64,000 nucleotides of DNA, taken from Erpobdella octoculata. Taxonomy: Eukaryota; Annelida; Clitellata; Hirudinida; Erpobdellidae. The position numbers were made by a program, and so were the translations under genes. Under the pieces are notes generated by a model. That model ran no database searches and was not told the DNA's origin. It saw only the letters and a list, made by a program, of their open reading frames with translations. Below are positions 1 to 13,694 of this stretch, in pieces. Where the stretch lies: NCBI GenBank assembly GCA_963978895.1, contig OZ022247.1, positions 7,889,068 through 7,953,067 on the forward strand, given 5' to 3'. The first letter of the stretch is position 1. Each line of letters opens with the position of its first letter.

Positions 1-1440
1 TCTGGTGGCAGACCCAGAAAAAAATGTTGGTTGAAAAGATAAAGATGTGAAAAGCAGGTATGAAAAAAAAACTGAAAGTAAATCTGAGCAAGACTAAAGG
101 CAAGAAATCCTGGGCAGTATGGGCTTTAGGGTTGTGATGGCGCAGAATAGCTTGCTGGCATATCTGTTTAAACTAGCTTTTACTCAGTCTTGAATAGAAT
201 TGACTTTATTTTTATTTATGTACTACTTGCTTTCATATTCTCTTTTGAGTCTGTCTTTTTGAACTGATGCCTAGTGCTACTTATAATCTTTTCTAAGATT
301 TTTCTATGCACTTTAAAAATTGGAAAAGAATAAAGCATAAAAGCGCCAAATTGGAAGTAACTGTCCAACCCGTGCAAGCAATTTATTATATTAATTCAAT
401 TTATTATAATAATTCAATTTATACTTTTAATTTAATTTATTACATTAATTTAATTTATTACATTAATTCAATTTATTATTTTAATTTAAATTAATATTTT
501 AACTTAATTTGTTGTTTAACTTATACTTTTTAAAACTATTATAATATTATTATAATTTAAAATTTGTTTTTATACATTGTATTTCATTGATGAGTTTAGA
601 AAATCATTTCTAAAATCTCAATAAACTTGTCTGGATTTGTCTAAATTTGTTTACAACACCTTAATTTGTATCAATTTCATTTGTATCGATTTCCTTTGCT
701 TCATTTTCATTTGTATAGTTTTCATTTGGATAATTTTCATTTGAATAATTTTCATTTGTATCATTTACATCTGTATCATTATAAAAATCAGTTGATTTAA
801 ATAAAATGAAATAAATATCAAGTTCTCTCATTTCGAACTCTCTCCGGCAATTCGGTTGAAATAAGGACCTTCAAGACAACTTTTCATCTTTTATATTCCT
901 ACACCTGAGAGAAACATGAAATTGATCTCATAATAAACTACAAATAATATACTTTCTAATGTGTGCACGCGTGTGACTGTGTGTCTGTATGTTTGTGTGA
1001 ATCTGTGTGTGTGTGTTCATGGGTGTCTCTGTTTGTGTTGCCTAGCCCATCCTATGAAACACGATCAAACAGTTGCAAATGAAAGACGTGGAAAAAACAA
1101 ATGGCGGATATGCAACATTCAGAAAGAAAGAAGAAAACGAAGATATTAGAAACCAGAATAAAATACAAGAGCATACAATTGGCCAGACATGCTTTGCTGG
1201 TTTTACAACCGACGGGCCAAAACGAGAAGGCTATCGATCAATCGTTTGAGATCCTATCAAGCCAGATAATCATGCTCATTAATTTTTTCATTTCCCTCTA
1301 ATTATTAATTAACACAAGCGCCAACGTGAACACCTTCCAGCTGCTGCTACTACTGCTGCTGCAAGCAAATGGCCCAGGTGTCATTAATTAATCGTACTAG
1401 ATTTTTTTGAATAACTACATCTAAACAAAATCCTTTATTT
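1..1440. other. AT-rich stretch without a recognised gene
   Basis: No conserved coding sequence is visible on either strand. About 370-500 is a degenerate array built on a TTTATTATATTAATTCAA-like unit, and about 660-785 is a degenerate array of about 18 bases around ATTTTCATTTGTATC. About 960-1020 is TG-rich. Short open frames here are low-complexity and look accidental. Confidence 0.5.
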
Positions 1441-1690
1441 AACGCTATATCTATATACATAAAAATGACTGTCTGTTTGTTTGTTTGTCCGTTTGTTCTT
1501 TATGCATTGCTACACCATTCATTTGATCGTAATGAATTTTTTACACAACCTTGAGAGTCAATTGAGGAAGGTTTACATGAAAACAAACTGAAATAGGTCA
1601 CAAAATAAGCGGAAGCGGGAGAGCGAGCGGAAACGGGAACTGGAGAATGAGCGGGAACGGGAAAGCAAGCGGGAACTCTCGAGTCTTTCA
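1441..1690 (-). repeat. Dispersed repeat family A, partial copy
   Basis: This piece shares its layout with copies near 27.25, 35.0, 36.1-36.4, 43.8 and 52.2 kb. Read on the minus strand it has a GC-rich degenerate array of CCCGCT/CCCGTT units, then a conserved block containing TGAAAATTTCATTACGATCG, then GAATGGTGTAGCAATGCATA, and finishes in ATATATAGAT. The CTAGCGGGGGTGCCCGGCG head seen in fuller copies is missing. I do not recognise the class; similar-looking ends are common in invertebrate short interspersed repeats. Confidence 0.6.
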
Positions 1691-1810
1691 AGAGTCGATT
1701 AAGAAACGTTCTCTACAACCAGGCCTACATTCATGAGTAACCTCACCGAGCCTGCGAATCAATTTTATGTTCATTTAATACAAACAAGTGACATATGGCG
1801 CGTTACAAAT

Positions 1811-1951
<141 letters not shown>

Positions 1952-2184
1952 GTAAATGTGGCATAGTAATTTAGTGGTTTGACATAGAAGACAGCATCTT
2001 GATATGAATGATTGATTGACTGCCATTCACACACCTCATTTTTTTCTAGCTTTTCAACAGCAGTCGACGTCGAAGAATTGTATGAAATAAGATTTGAAAA
2101 ATTATAGAAGATAAAATAAATCTAAAAAACTCATTCGGTCACTCATTATTCATAAAGTTCAAGAAGGCCATCTTTTATTTGCAG

Positions 2185-5100
2185 CAGCAGGTATACATGA
2201 CGTCATTTCATGCCAGTCAGAATACTTCACAGCAACTTGTGACACGCCCACAGCTACTGTGACAACAACTCAGCTGCAGCAACAACAACATCACCAACAA
2301 CGTCTTCCAGATGATCTCCATCCTCAACATTTATTCAATCCACACAGCAATCACCACCACCATCATCATCACCAACAACAACATAATCATCATAATCATC
2401 ATAAAAATCTTCTCTACTCTACCAGTCCACCGCATGGACGAACAACGAGGCTGGCAAACAGCCACATCGACACATCGCCATCTTCAACTCTTTTCTCAGT
2501 GACTTCTCAGCAAACAACTTCCGTTCTCATCGTCGAGTTCGCCAAGTTCGGCAGGATGAACCACAGTCGGTGCGTTCGTCGAAGTTTCGGTCACGTGGGA
2601 TGCTGGACGGACGTAACCAAGTTTTTCGTTCACCTCTGTAATTATCGTCAAAAATGTAGCCTACGAGTTATAGGAAAAAACATGATGGGAAAGGTCATGA
2701 AAGAGTGTCCTGTTGACCTTAAATCTTATCTTCATGTTAGATACCACTGTGTCCTTGGTGAGGTTCATTGTTTGCTTAAATTTTCATCTCACATAGCGTT
2801 TCTGTTCTTTTTATACTTTTGCCAACTGAGAAATGTATCTGACTAAAAATTAAAGAATCGTTTATTTTTATTATTTTTAATATTTTTAATGTTCCACCTT
2901 CAGTAACGATGGCTCACAAATGTGCACCTCTTTCGACCAGCGCATCTCTCCATAATCATAACATTTCCTTTCGTTCTACATCCTCCACTTCCGGATTCCT
3001 CGTAAATTTAAGTCCCGCCCACTCCAGGTGTCACGTGACTGACTCCACGTGGCGATTAAAAGTCTCCGTTGATCGACTCATCGTTGTCATGGTGATAGAC
3101 TCCCATTCGGACGTTCGAGAACCAAATTATCCATCGCAAACAAACAGCAACACCAACAATACAATCATTCCGTTAATGAAATACAAATCGCTCTCAAACG
3201 CAATCGACAGGCCCGTCATTTTCCCTGTCATCGAAGAAGAAAAAGAAAAAGAAGGTGAGCTTGAACGTGATTGGTCCGATGACATCTCACGATATGACGA
3301 CGATCAGAAAAATGTCGATTATGATAATGATTACATCAGCCGCCATATTAAAACGATAAATCCAAGCGGCGGCGTCGGTTCCCATTTTATTGGTGCCGCC
3401 GAGCCAAATGAAGCTTCCAGAGGTAATTGCTTCTCCTACGCCAAAGTGCAAAGCGCTTCTTTCATTTCCAACAACAAAACGTCAAAACTTTTTCTTTTCC
3501 TCGAACAACGAAACAAATTTTTTAATCTTCATCATCATCAACAACAACAACCAACAACTTTGCATCATAAAGATGAAAATCTAATAGAGTTGAAGCTGTG
3601 CAAGCCTTCCATTGAGAAAAGTTCCGAAACGAATTCTTCGGCAAATGGTGGAGACGAAAAATGGAATTTTCTGGCCGCGAAACTCTTGCAACACTGCTCA
3701 TCCAATATGGCTGGCAACTTATTGAAGTCCAATCTCAAATTGATCTTCCTCTCTTCCTCCAATGAAATATTTCTCCACTTACTTCCCGCCAATCTTCCTT
3801 TCCTTCTCAAATATTGTGGTCGTCTGCAAATTTTCTTATTTCATTTTTCATAGTTGTATATCGTTCGTAATATTTTATGAATTTTCTTATACGTTATAAT
3901 CATGTTTGTATAATTAAATAATTCATTTTAAATATTTTAGATAAAAATATCTGTTTTTAGAAACATTAACATATAAAATTCATTGTTGTAGCAATTGAAT
4001 GTAAGCAAATTGACAACTGGTTTGAATGTCAGGACAATGCAACGACAGGTGTTTGCTTACGAATTATTGAAACATCAGTGCTCAATTTTAATGAACGATA
4101 CTAGAATATTACAAAGTTTTAAATTAATTAATTCCATACAAGTTTTTAATTTTTAATTTAATGATCAGTTTTATTTTTAGATAATAATGAACAAGTTCTT
4201 CTTATGTTTTATTTTTTTCAAAATTTTATGAAGTAGCTCTATTTTTTGCATTCTAATTATAAGTTTTTTTATTATTTTATGTTTTTAATGAACTAAGTTT
4301 ATTTTTTAATTTCAGCAATTGAACTTCCAAGTTCGCCTCAAAAAATTCTTCCAATAAAAAACAAAAGTAAGTATTTCTCATTATAACCATACTTCCATAC
4401 TTCCATACTTCCATACTCCCATACTCCCATACTTCTATACTTCCATACTTCCATACTTCTATACTCCCATACCTCCATACTTCCATACCTCCATACTTCC
4501 ATACCTCCATACCTCCATACCTCCATACTTCCATACCTCCATACCTCCATACTTCCATACTTCCATACTTCCATACTTCCATACTTCCATACTCCCATAC
4601 TTCCATACTCTCATACTCCAATACTTATATACCTCCATACCTCCATACTTCCATACTTCCATACTCCCATACTTTCATACTTCCATACTTCCATACTCCC
4701 ATACTTTCATACTTCTCCATCACCCGGTATAATCTTGATGACTTAAATTGTAACAAATGGCGCATAGAGACAGCAGGAAGTGGGCGAGTAAAAGATACTT
4801 TTCTTAGCAAGACGGATATAATGATGTGGTGCTGTAAAACGGCTGTAGATCATTGGCACAGTAAAACAGAGTGGACAAGATAATCGCTGTGTTTATTGTC
4901 TCGTTGAATGACCGTGCATTGCACTATTTAGATATCTCCGCGTTCGTCTGGATGTCTTCTCTTCTTCTTCTGGTTGTCGTCTTCCTTCTTCTTTCAATAA
5001 CATTGGCATATCTCGTCATAACCAGGTTTTTTGAGTGGTGGTAGTGGTTGTGGCTGTAGTAGTAGTTGTGGTGTGTGGTGAGTATGTGGGGTGGAAGTGG

Positions 5101-6960
5101 TGGTGGATGTGCTGCTGCTTGTGGTAGTGGTGCTGCTGCTGCTGGTGGTAGTTGTGGTGGTGGTGGTGGTGGTGGTGGTGGTGGTGGTGGTGGTGGTGGT
5201 GGTGGTGGTGGTGGTGGTGGTGGTGGTGGTGGTGGTGGTGGTGGTGGTGGTGGTGGTGGTGGTGGTGGTGGTGGTGGTGGTGGTGGTGGTGGTGGTGGTG
5301 ATGGTGCTGGTGGTGGTTGTGGTGGTGGGTGTTTAGAAGTGATTGAGCCGAACCACGCAAACTTATCGCGCAAACACAAACGGTAGGAATAATTACAAGC
5401 ATTACAGTTTTGCTTGTCACATATTCACGAAGCCTCGATTCTCGATCTAATTATGAAGAAATATAATGTACGTACAGCATGCAACCAATTGGCGTACAGC
5501 TGCATAGCTTCATAGTTTCATAGCTGCTAATTATATTTCTAAAGAAATCATCTTGCTGAAATCAGCCATTAAATAAAAACAATCAAATTTGCTTCTGTCA
5601 AAGATTTCTATAAAATATGTGTTCGATTAAAGGTCTGCATCAGATATTGAATGCAATTGGTGGGGCAAGTGCAGAATTGTGGCAATGCTTGTCACACACA
5701 TGCACACACATGCACTCACTCTTTGTCACACAAAATGTAGAGTAGGCAGTCAAGCATAAAACAAATAACAAATGGGTGGACGGATGGATGGACGGATGGA
5801 TGGACGGAATGATGGGTGTGTGGTAGAGGGACGGATGGATGAACGAGTGGATGAAGTTCGACGTTGGCATTCAAAATAGATTTAAACCGTGGAAGAAATA
5901 CCTCGAAGTCGAAAATAGAGAAAAACGTTATGAATTCACTTCTATCGAAGCCTGTCCAGAAGGAAAAACTTTAGATTGTTGTAGCAGTAAAGAGAGAAAC
6001 TTTTCAAGATGTGGAGTTTTGTCAAGATGTGAAAGTTTTTCGAACTGCAAAAGACAGAGAGAGACAGCCATGCAAAACGATTCTCATTCAAGTCATTGTA
6101 CTTCGTGTGGGATAAACACAATTCTACTCTCAACAACTTGTGAGAACACTCTCTCAGCTGACCACACCCCCAACCCCCATCCCTATCCCCATCATCATCA
6201 TCATCAACATCAACAGCCACAAGGTTTACTCATCTCCAACTTCCTGTGTAAACAATCAGAAAATTCCAACTTGTCCCAACCAAATCGATCCAGACGCCAT
6301 CCATCCCAGGCCTCCATCCGTCAAACAACTTCAACAACGACTCAAAACTCCCCGCGCTTAAAACCAGACGAGATCCATCAAGCGCGTGATCTCAGCTCAG
6401 GCACGGCCACTGTTGCTGGCGACATTTACCACACGAACGTCGATGTCGACACAACCACTCGTGGCGTCCACGAAATATCTTTCGATAAAAATCACGAGTC
6501 GATCGAAGAAAACCAGGAAGTTTCGAACCGGAATGAGGAAAACGTGAAGGGAAGTTGGTTTCGTTTCGTTGGTAGAAACTTATTCAGAACATTCGATAGA
6601 AAAAGAAAAAATATCAACAGAGAAGAAGTAAATTACTTAGAATCATTTTTTCCTCTTGTCAATAAAACACCGATCTGTCCTTATCACAATGAGCATCATC
6701 ATCATCATCATCACAGCCAGCCTTCTACAATTTTTATTGGGTCAGCCGATCGCGATCGCCAAGAGCAACTTTGTAGCCGCCAACATCTTCATCATCATCA
6801 TCATCACCATCGCCATCAACATCATCATCAGCATCATCTTGATTTGTGCAATCATCATCAGCATCATCACCGCCGCCTCAGCACACCTGGTGTGGCTATG
6901 GTGATGTGTGAAATGGAGGGAATAGAGAAAGAAAATGTACTGAGCATGATTGATTGTTGA
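2185..6960 (+). CDS. Candidate multi-exon gene for an unrecognised His/Gln-rich protein
   Basis: I do not recognise this protein. Four pieces can be chained with matching phases: 2185-2757 (acceptor TTTGCAG, donor TTG|GTGAGG; an alternative donor is at 2637), 2904-3421 (acceptor CCTTCAG, donor AGAG|GTAATT), 4316-4366 (acceptor TTTCAG, donor |GTAAGT) and 6158-6960 (acceptor CTCTCAG, ends in TGA). All joins are phase 1. The product has poly-Gln/His runs early, an acidic Asp-rich middle, a short linker coded by the third exon, and a C-terminal part with several His runs around a basic block (RKRKN, near 6600). There is no signal peptide or membrane segment I can place. The 5' start is not found. 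The base composition and codon use look more coding-like than the surroundings, but the His runs could simply be simple-sequence artefacts. Support rests on splice phase and open frame, not homology. Confidence 0.38.
4380..4723. repeat. CCATACTT/CCATACTC minisatellite
   Basis: An 8-base unit (CCATACTT, with variants CCATACCT and CCATACTC) repeats for about 340 bases. It starts directly after a good GTAAGT donor at 4367. The long minus-strand open frames across it (Met-Glu-Val-Trp-Lys-Tyr-Gly periodicity) arise from the repeat and are not genes. Confidence 0.95.
5157..5300. repeat. (TGG)n trinucleotide array
   Basis: About 140 bases of near-perfect GGT/TGG triplets lie inside a wider GT/GC-rich stretch (about 5035-5330). 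All frames stay open, giving poly-Gly or poly-Val on plus and poly-His or poly-Pro on minus. I see no splice or start context that makes any frame a convincing exon. The G-rich strand could form G-quadruplexes. Confidence 0.95.
5757..5845. repeat. GGATGGAC-type short tandem repeat
   Basis: Degenerate repeats of GGATGGACGGAT and close variants cover about 90 bases. The ATG often taken as a start at 5839 lies in this array and is therefore not a convincing initiation codon. Confidence 0.8.
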
Positions 6961-7310
6961 ATGGCGTTCACTTGTTTACATATATTCTGTCGATTGTTTT
7001 AGATGAAAATATTCAAATTACTATTTCTTATTTCTAGAATTTTTAGCAATTAATTGATAAATGGTTTTTTTAGCATTTAAACAAATTAAATTAATAAATT
7101 CCAAAAAAAAATAGATTTTCGATGCCTCATCCATAGGAGTTCAAGCCATGCTCCATCGTACGTGTTACCAGCCAGTCAGCATGGTTGTACACTACGCTAT
7201 ACGTGGAACACTTGAATTAAAATTCGATCTCATAACAGTCAGAAAACTAAAAATTTACAATAAGAAATTTAGTTTGACAAATATTTGGTTTTATTTTTAG
7301 TAATAAGTTA
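6961..7310. other. AT-rich, nothing recognised
   Basis: This stretch follows the stop codon of the candidate His-rich gene and precedes the hAT element. I see no gene or repeat in it. Confidence 0.5.
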
Positions 7311-7318
7311 GCTATTCG

Positions 7319-8731
7319 CAGTGGCGGATCTAGGAATTTTGTAGGGGGGCGGAATTTTTTTCAGTTTTTTTTTAATTTTGATTGCTGTCGTTATAAAGTC
7401 CGTTCTAAGATATCTTAAATTTTTTATTTAGTAAAACCAAACAAAAGAAATCGAAATTAAACTTTTAATCTACTCGCATTTTCTCCCTCTTTTTTCTTCT
7501 TTTCTCTTTCACTTTCTTCTGTATTTTTTCTCTCTGGAGCAATATCAACACAAAACACCTTTTTTCATCATAGAGTTAGGTCATCAGACACTTTAAAGCT
7601 AAAATTAAGTGAACCATGAAAAACCTTTGCAATTAGGCGGCTAATAATTGTTTGAAATTTTTTTATGATAATAAGTTTATAAAATTAAAAAACCTTTTTT
7701 GATCACATTCTTCTAAATACTTGACATGTGAAATATGTGTAAATTGAAAATATTGTAAGGAATTTTAAAAACACACCACAATGAATGTAACAAAGAATTT
7801 TAAAATTGATTGACTCATGCATAAACCGACCTCATGTTGGGTTTGCTCAATAAATTTCATACATTTGTCGGCTTATACGCCAATATATACGGTATTCGTA
7901 GGAGGCCACCCGCACCACAGCCTCGGCATTGCCATGTTATCAGAATTTACTCTATAGAATTGTTGTAGTATATAAAGTGATGCACGGACCAGGCCTTGAT
8001 TATAGGGTTTTTTGACCACATTCTTCTAAATACTTGATATGTGAAATATGTGTAAATTGAAAATATAAAAACCTTACAAATCAATATGGAAAAAACTAAG
8101 TTTTTATTACAATTTTTTACTTTAAAAAATCAAATATCGCTTTCATTAAATAAAGTAAAAACTGGTGGTTCATTTTTTTACAGAAAAGTTCAACCCTCTG
8201 AATTTTCAACTTTACACTTTTTAGGCCAATTTCGGAACCTCATTTCTATTTCTTAGGGGTTCAAAACTACATCGGGGGCCCACTGAAAAGTCAGAAAGAG
8301 AATACCCTCTTTGCTCCCTCCAAATTGACGTCCTTAAACTTACAGCTTTTATTCATTTTTAACGCTCTTCTGACTTAGTCAATTTGGACAATTTATACAT
8401 ACTACAAATGAATATGTTTTAAGAACTTGTTGTTGAGCCGTCTAAACGTATTTAGAAAAAAAAGGTGTCATTTTCAACTTGTTTGCTGGACCTGCCGGTG
8501 AAAGTCTAAATGTTTTTTGAGATCTTAATTGAATTATACTTTTTATTGAATTGGTTTGAAAAAGACTCGAAATTCTCAATTATCAGAACTATTGATGGTT
8601 GACAGGTGAATTTAGTAAAGATAAAGCCTTAGGATACAGAGACAAAAACTTTAAGCTAAAAAGTACAATTTTTGTTATTTTTTTGAAAACTCTAAGGGGG
8701 GCCCAGGCCCCCCCCCTTAGATCCGCTACTG
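7319..8731. mobile_element. Non-autonomous hAT element with 8-bp target duplications
   Basis: The left end reads CAGTGGCGGATCTAGG and the right end is its near-inverse, ending ATCCGCTACTG. Both are flanked by the perfect 8-base duplication GCTATTCG (7311-7318 and 8732-8739), which is diagnostic of hAT transposition. Both subterminal zones are G/C runs. No transposase is visible in the 1,413 bases. Inside, 7745-8010 matches 19520-19795, and a block of about 55 bases at 7699-7750 is repeated at 8017-8068. A shorter element with the same ends sits at 51696-52059. Confidence 0.88.
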
Positions 8732-8739
8732 GCTATTCG

Positions 8740-11505
8740 TTTATTAACTAGCTCGGAGACGCAGTTTTTTCTATACTTCTGTACATAGATGTACACTCTT
8801 GTACATCTATGTACATTATTGTACATCTATGTACATTATTGTACGACTATGTACATTATTATACATATATGTATATTATTGTACATCGATCGTACTAAAT
8901 AAAAACCTATATTCGCTGTATATAACGTTATTATCTTTAACCGCAAATAAACGAGACACTAAACATGATAAACAACGAGCCCAATGATCAATTGACATTT
9001 AAAGTATGTCGGCTGATCACATATATCATTTCCGATGTATCATGCTTTATATGTTTTAAATTCATGTAACGCAGTTATATGGTGCCGCAGTCACAAAGTT
9101 TGTGATGAAACAGTTGAATGATTAAACATTCATAAATAAAATAATTTAATAGAGAAACAAAAATTAATTTTTAACGAAGAAATTTAATTGAATATTCGAG
9201 AATATTTATGAAAAAAACAATGTTAATAGAGAAAATCTTAATCGAATAAATACAAATTATTGCTCATTGAAACTACTTAATCTTAGAAAATTATTTTTTA
9301 AACTTTTCCAGAAGGGTTATAATATGTTTCAAATATTTTTTTTAAATCCAACGTTTACGCCGTTTATCACTTTTGCTGTAATAATACTTAAAATACAAGT
9401 TAGCTAATAAGAAATTAACTGAATAAAATAAATACATACGATATCACACTTCAAATTCTTCTGCTTGCAAACCCTTTTGTACGAATTTAATGGTTCGCCT
9501 CTTCAAGAAATTCATTTTTTAATTCTCTTTGAGTGACCTTCATGGCTGCGTTCTTTTTTTTCTCGTCCTTCCATCTTCTTTCTTTTCTTCTTTCTATTCT
9601 TCGATCCTTCTCCGTCTCTCCAATCGACTTCCTTCATTCAAATCAAACTGTTTTGTATATTCCTCTTTAAAGCAAGCTCGTTTAAATTGAAAAACCTTTT
9701 TTTGTTACATAAAAATCGACTTTAAAAACCATTTTTACTGTTTTGAACTGAAATTACACGGTCTTTTCTGTAAATTTGCCATTGGGGAATGTATTCATGT
9801 TTTTGTCGTTTAATTAAATATAAAAATTGCATTAAATTATTTGTTTATTATTTAATTAAAAAAGCTAATCATTTAAATCATTTATTAATTTTTTAATTTT
9901 TTTTTGTTTAAGACGTAAAAATGATTTATTTTTCAAGTCATCTCTACTTTTTAAACGAAAAAAGTTGTAAAAAATTATAAATAATTCAATTAATTATTTG
10001 AACTAAATAATAAAAATAATTTAATTTAATTTATTATAATTAATTGAATACAAGAATAAATAACCACTTCTTCAATTTTTTCCAATTAGTTATTCTTAAA
10101 TATTAGATTTTCGGTAATTTATGCTTTTTACAAACAATAAATATGTATTTTCAAACATTTTTAATTGTAAAAAATTATGAATTAAATATTAACATTAGGA
10201 AATGTCTGCAAATGATTAACTTTTCCTTAAATTTTCACTAAACGATTAAACGTGTTATAGCCACTCAATCATATCTTGCTAGATGGTTGATGAATGATGG
10301 ATAAATCACTGTAATTATACAGTAATTATTATATCATTGTTATTGTACAGTAAAAGTTACATCATTATAGTTGTATAGTAATATAATCGTTGTAATTATA
10401 TAAGTTATAATAAATAGTTAAAAGTTAATGAGTTACAAATTTGCTGTTTGTACGTGGCGACCCGACAGAGAAGGTGCGACGAATTCTAAGAATTTCTTCA
10501 TCCTATAAAAGAGCACTTCTGTCAACTTGATGGCTTTATCGCAGAATCAGCGTCATACAATTTGCTTGCAAGCACTCGAGTCTAATTTGATTTTTTGTTT
10601 TTTTTTCAAATTCAGAGGAGCAAAATAAAATCAGAAAACCAAAATTGATTTAAATTACAAGACGTCAATATAGGTCATTTTGTGTACTTTTTCGAGACCT
10701 GCATTCATGCATATATTTCGTACACATTAAGAATTATTGAAATAACTCAGACATGGCTCATCCGTTTAGTTTCCGCAACGAAATACGAAAAAAATTTCAA
10801 CCAAACAATGATATCTGATAAACATCCAGGCTTTGTTTCAACCGATCCAGTCTCGGGATGAAAGACTTTCAATTTACAACAAACTGACAAATGGCATTTT
10901 ACGTGGATGATAATAAATAATCGATCGAAGTTGATTAATAGAATTAATCTCATGGTGCTAAAAGGGGAGAGAGGGAGGAAAATAGAGAGATAGAATGAGC
11001 GGGGGGAGACAGATAGGAAGAGTGAAAAGGAAAAATAGAAAGGATAAAAGGGATTGTGACATAGACAAAATTAACCCCGAAAAAGTAAGCCTGAGTAAAA
11101 GAAAGGAGATAAGATTATGTTGTTTTGTTATTTTTACATCGCATTTATTAGCTGGCAATGTTTGTTGATTGTTTTATGGAATTTTCTAAAGTTTTTTAAG
11201 GCACTTCTAATGGTTGTAAAAAATTGATTTTTTGCATATAGGTGTACATCCGGTGACAATACGTTAATCCGTTTTCGGATTAAATTAATTTAAAGAAAAG
11301 AAAACACTAAAAAAATAGAAAATAAAAATGTAAAAATGTAAAAAACAATTTTTTTTAAACAACGCTTATATTAAAAACTTAGAAATAATATGTAAGTGTG
11401 CTAAATAAAATTTGTCGAACCAAACTTTTTTGGTTCGTTCGGAAGATAAAAACATTGCAACAAATAAAATATCTGTAATCTATATAATATATATATATAT
11501 ATATA
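8740..11505. other. Gene-poor AT-rich stretch
   Basis: Nothing coding is recognised. About 8775-8890 is a degenerate array of TGTACATCTATGTACATTAT. About 10300-10430 contains short TTATATCATTGTTATTG-like repeats. A TATAAAAG at about 10503 has no recognisable gene behind it. The few open frames (10747-11158, minus) show no family signature. Confidence 0.5.
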
Positions 11506-12940
11506 CTAGCAGTGCCCGTAGCGGCTTCGCTCGCATGAAATTAGAGAATTTGAACCGTGCATCCATAGGTGTTGGCTCGGCCCGTCGACAACTTGGCCCA
11601 GTCCGTTTCAAAACCAAAATTCCTGGCGCGGCACGGCCCGTCTAATTTGGGCCCGGCCCGTTTTTACAGGCCTAGAAATTCTATATACTTGATGAAAAAC
11701 TTCGGCCCGTCCCACCTTGACTTCAGGTTTCGCCCGGCCCGTCTGAAGACTCTAAAATCACTAAATGTCTATATGCTTAGTGAAAAACCTCGGCCCGTAC
11801 CACCTTGATTTAAGGTTTAGCCTGGCCCGTAAAAAGACCCTAAAATAACGGCTTGGCCCGACCGGTGATAAACTGTACTCAGCTACTTTTAACCGGCACA
11901 AAACCTCAAAATACTACGTTTTACGTCTGTAATGCTTGCAGTTGTTGAGTAGCAGTTATTTTAAAATCAAATAAACCTTATTTTGACCCCACATTTGAAG
12001 TCATGAAAACCAAAGTTTTAAAAAATGGTGAAACACGTATATCTTTTTTTTTTGAGTAGATACAAAGTATTAATTTTTACATCTGCAGCAATTACAGTTG
12101 TTGAGTAGCAGTTACTTTAAAAACCAAATAACCGTATTTTCCACCCCACATTTGAAGTCCTGGAAACCAAATTTTCAAAAAATGGTGAAACACATATATC
12201 ATTATCTTTAGAGTAGAAACTAAATACTAATTTTTACTTTAGTAGCATTCACAGTTTTTGAGTAGCAGCCACTTTATAAACCAAGTAATCCTATTGTCAA
12301 CCCCACATTTAAGGTCCTGGAAACCAAATTTGTAAAAAATGGTGAAACACTTATATATTTATTTTTAGAAAAGAAACTAAATAATAATTTTTACATCTGT
12401 GGTATTTACTGTTTTTGAGTAGCAGTTACTATAAAATACAATTAGCCCTATATTTCCACCCCACATTTGAAGTCCTGGAAACCAAATTTTCAAAAAATGC
12501 TAAAACACGTATTTTATTATTTTTGGAGTAGAAACTAAATACTAATTTTTACTCCTGTAGCATTAACAGTTTTTGAGTAGAAGCTACTTTAAAAACCAAA
12601 TAACCCAATTTTCCAACCCACATTTGAGGTCCGGGAAACCGAATTTTAAAAAAATGGTGAAACACGTGTCTTTTTATTTTTCAAAAAGAATCTATATACC
12701 AAATTTCAAAATCTCCTCATTTTTGGTTTTCGAGATATACATTGTTTTAGAAAAAAGTTTGTTTTCCAGTTTTTTCCCCTCAGGAGCAAAATTTTCAAAA
12801 ATCCTTTCTTAGCGGATGTTTACGCTATAAAAGTAATATAAGTTCTAAATTTCACGTTCCTAGGATGAGGCGTTTGAGCTCGGCGTTGATTATCAGTCAG
12901 TCAGTCAGTCAGTCAGTCAGGACATGTTCTTTTATATATA
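11506..12940 (+). repeat. Dispersed repeat family B with internal tandem of about 157 bases
   Basis: It begins CTAGCAGTGCCCGTAGCGG, runs through a GGCCCGTC-rich zone, then through five tandem units of about 154-161 bases (landmark CACATTTGAAGTCCTGGAAA at about 11988, 12149, 12303, 12460, 12619), and ends in a short CAGT array followed by GGACATGTTCTTTTATATAT. The last unit and tail recur at 28960-29760. Class unknown; the head and tail resemble family A. Confidence 0.75.
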
Positions 12941-12941
12941 T

Positions 12942-13694
<753 letters not shown>

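Noticed and set aside
4277..4810. Several minus-strand open frames with Met-Glu-Val-Trp-Lys-Tyr-Gly periodicity
   Set aside because: Produced by the CCATACTT minisatellite; all frames give similar periodic peptides.
4924..5420. Poly-His, poly-Pro, poly-Gly and poly-Val open frames on both strands
   Set aside because: All come from the (TGG)n tract. No splice or start context favours one of them.
10495..10620. Possible core promoter (TATAAAAG at about 10503)
   Set aside because: No recognisable transcript, splice site or coding exon follows; a TATAAA-like word is expected by chance in AT-rich DNA.
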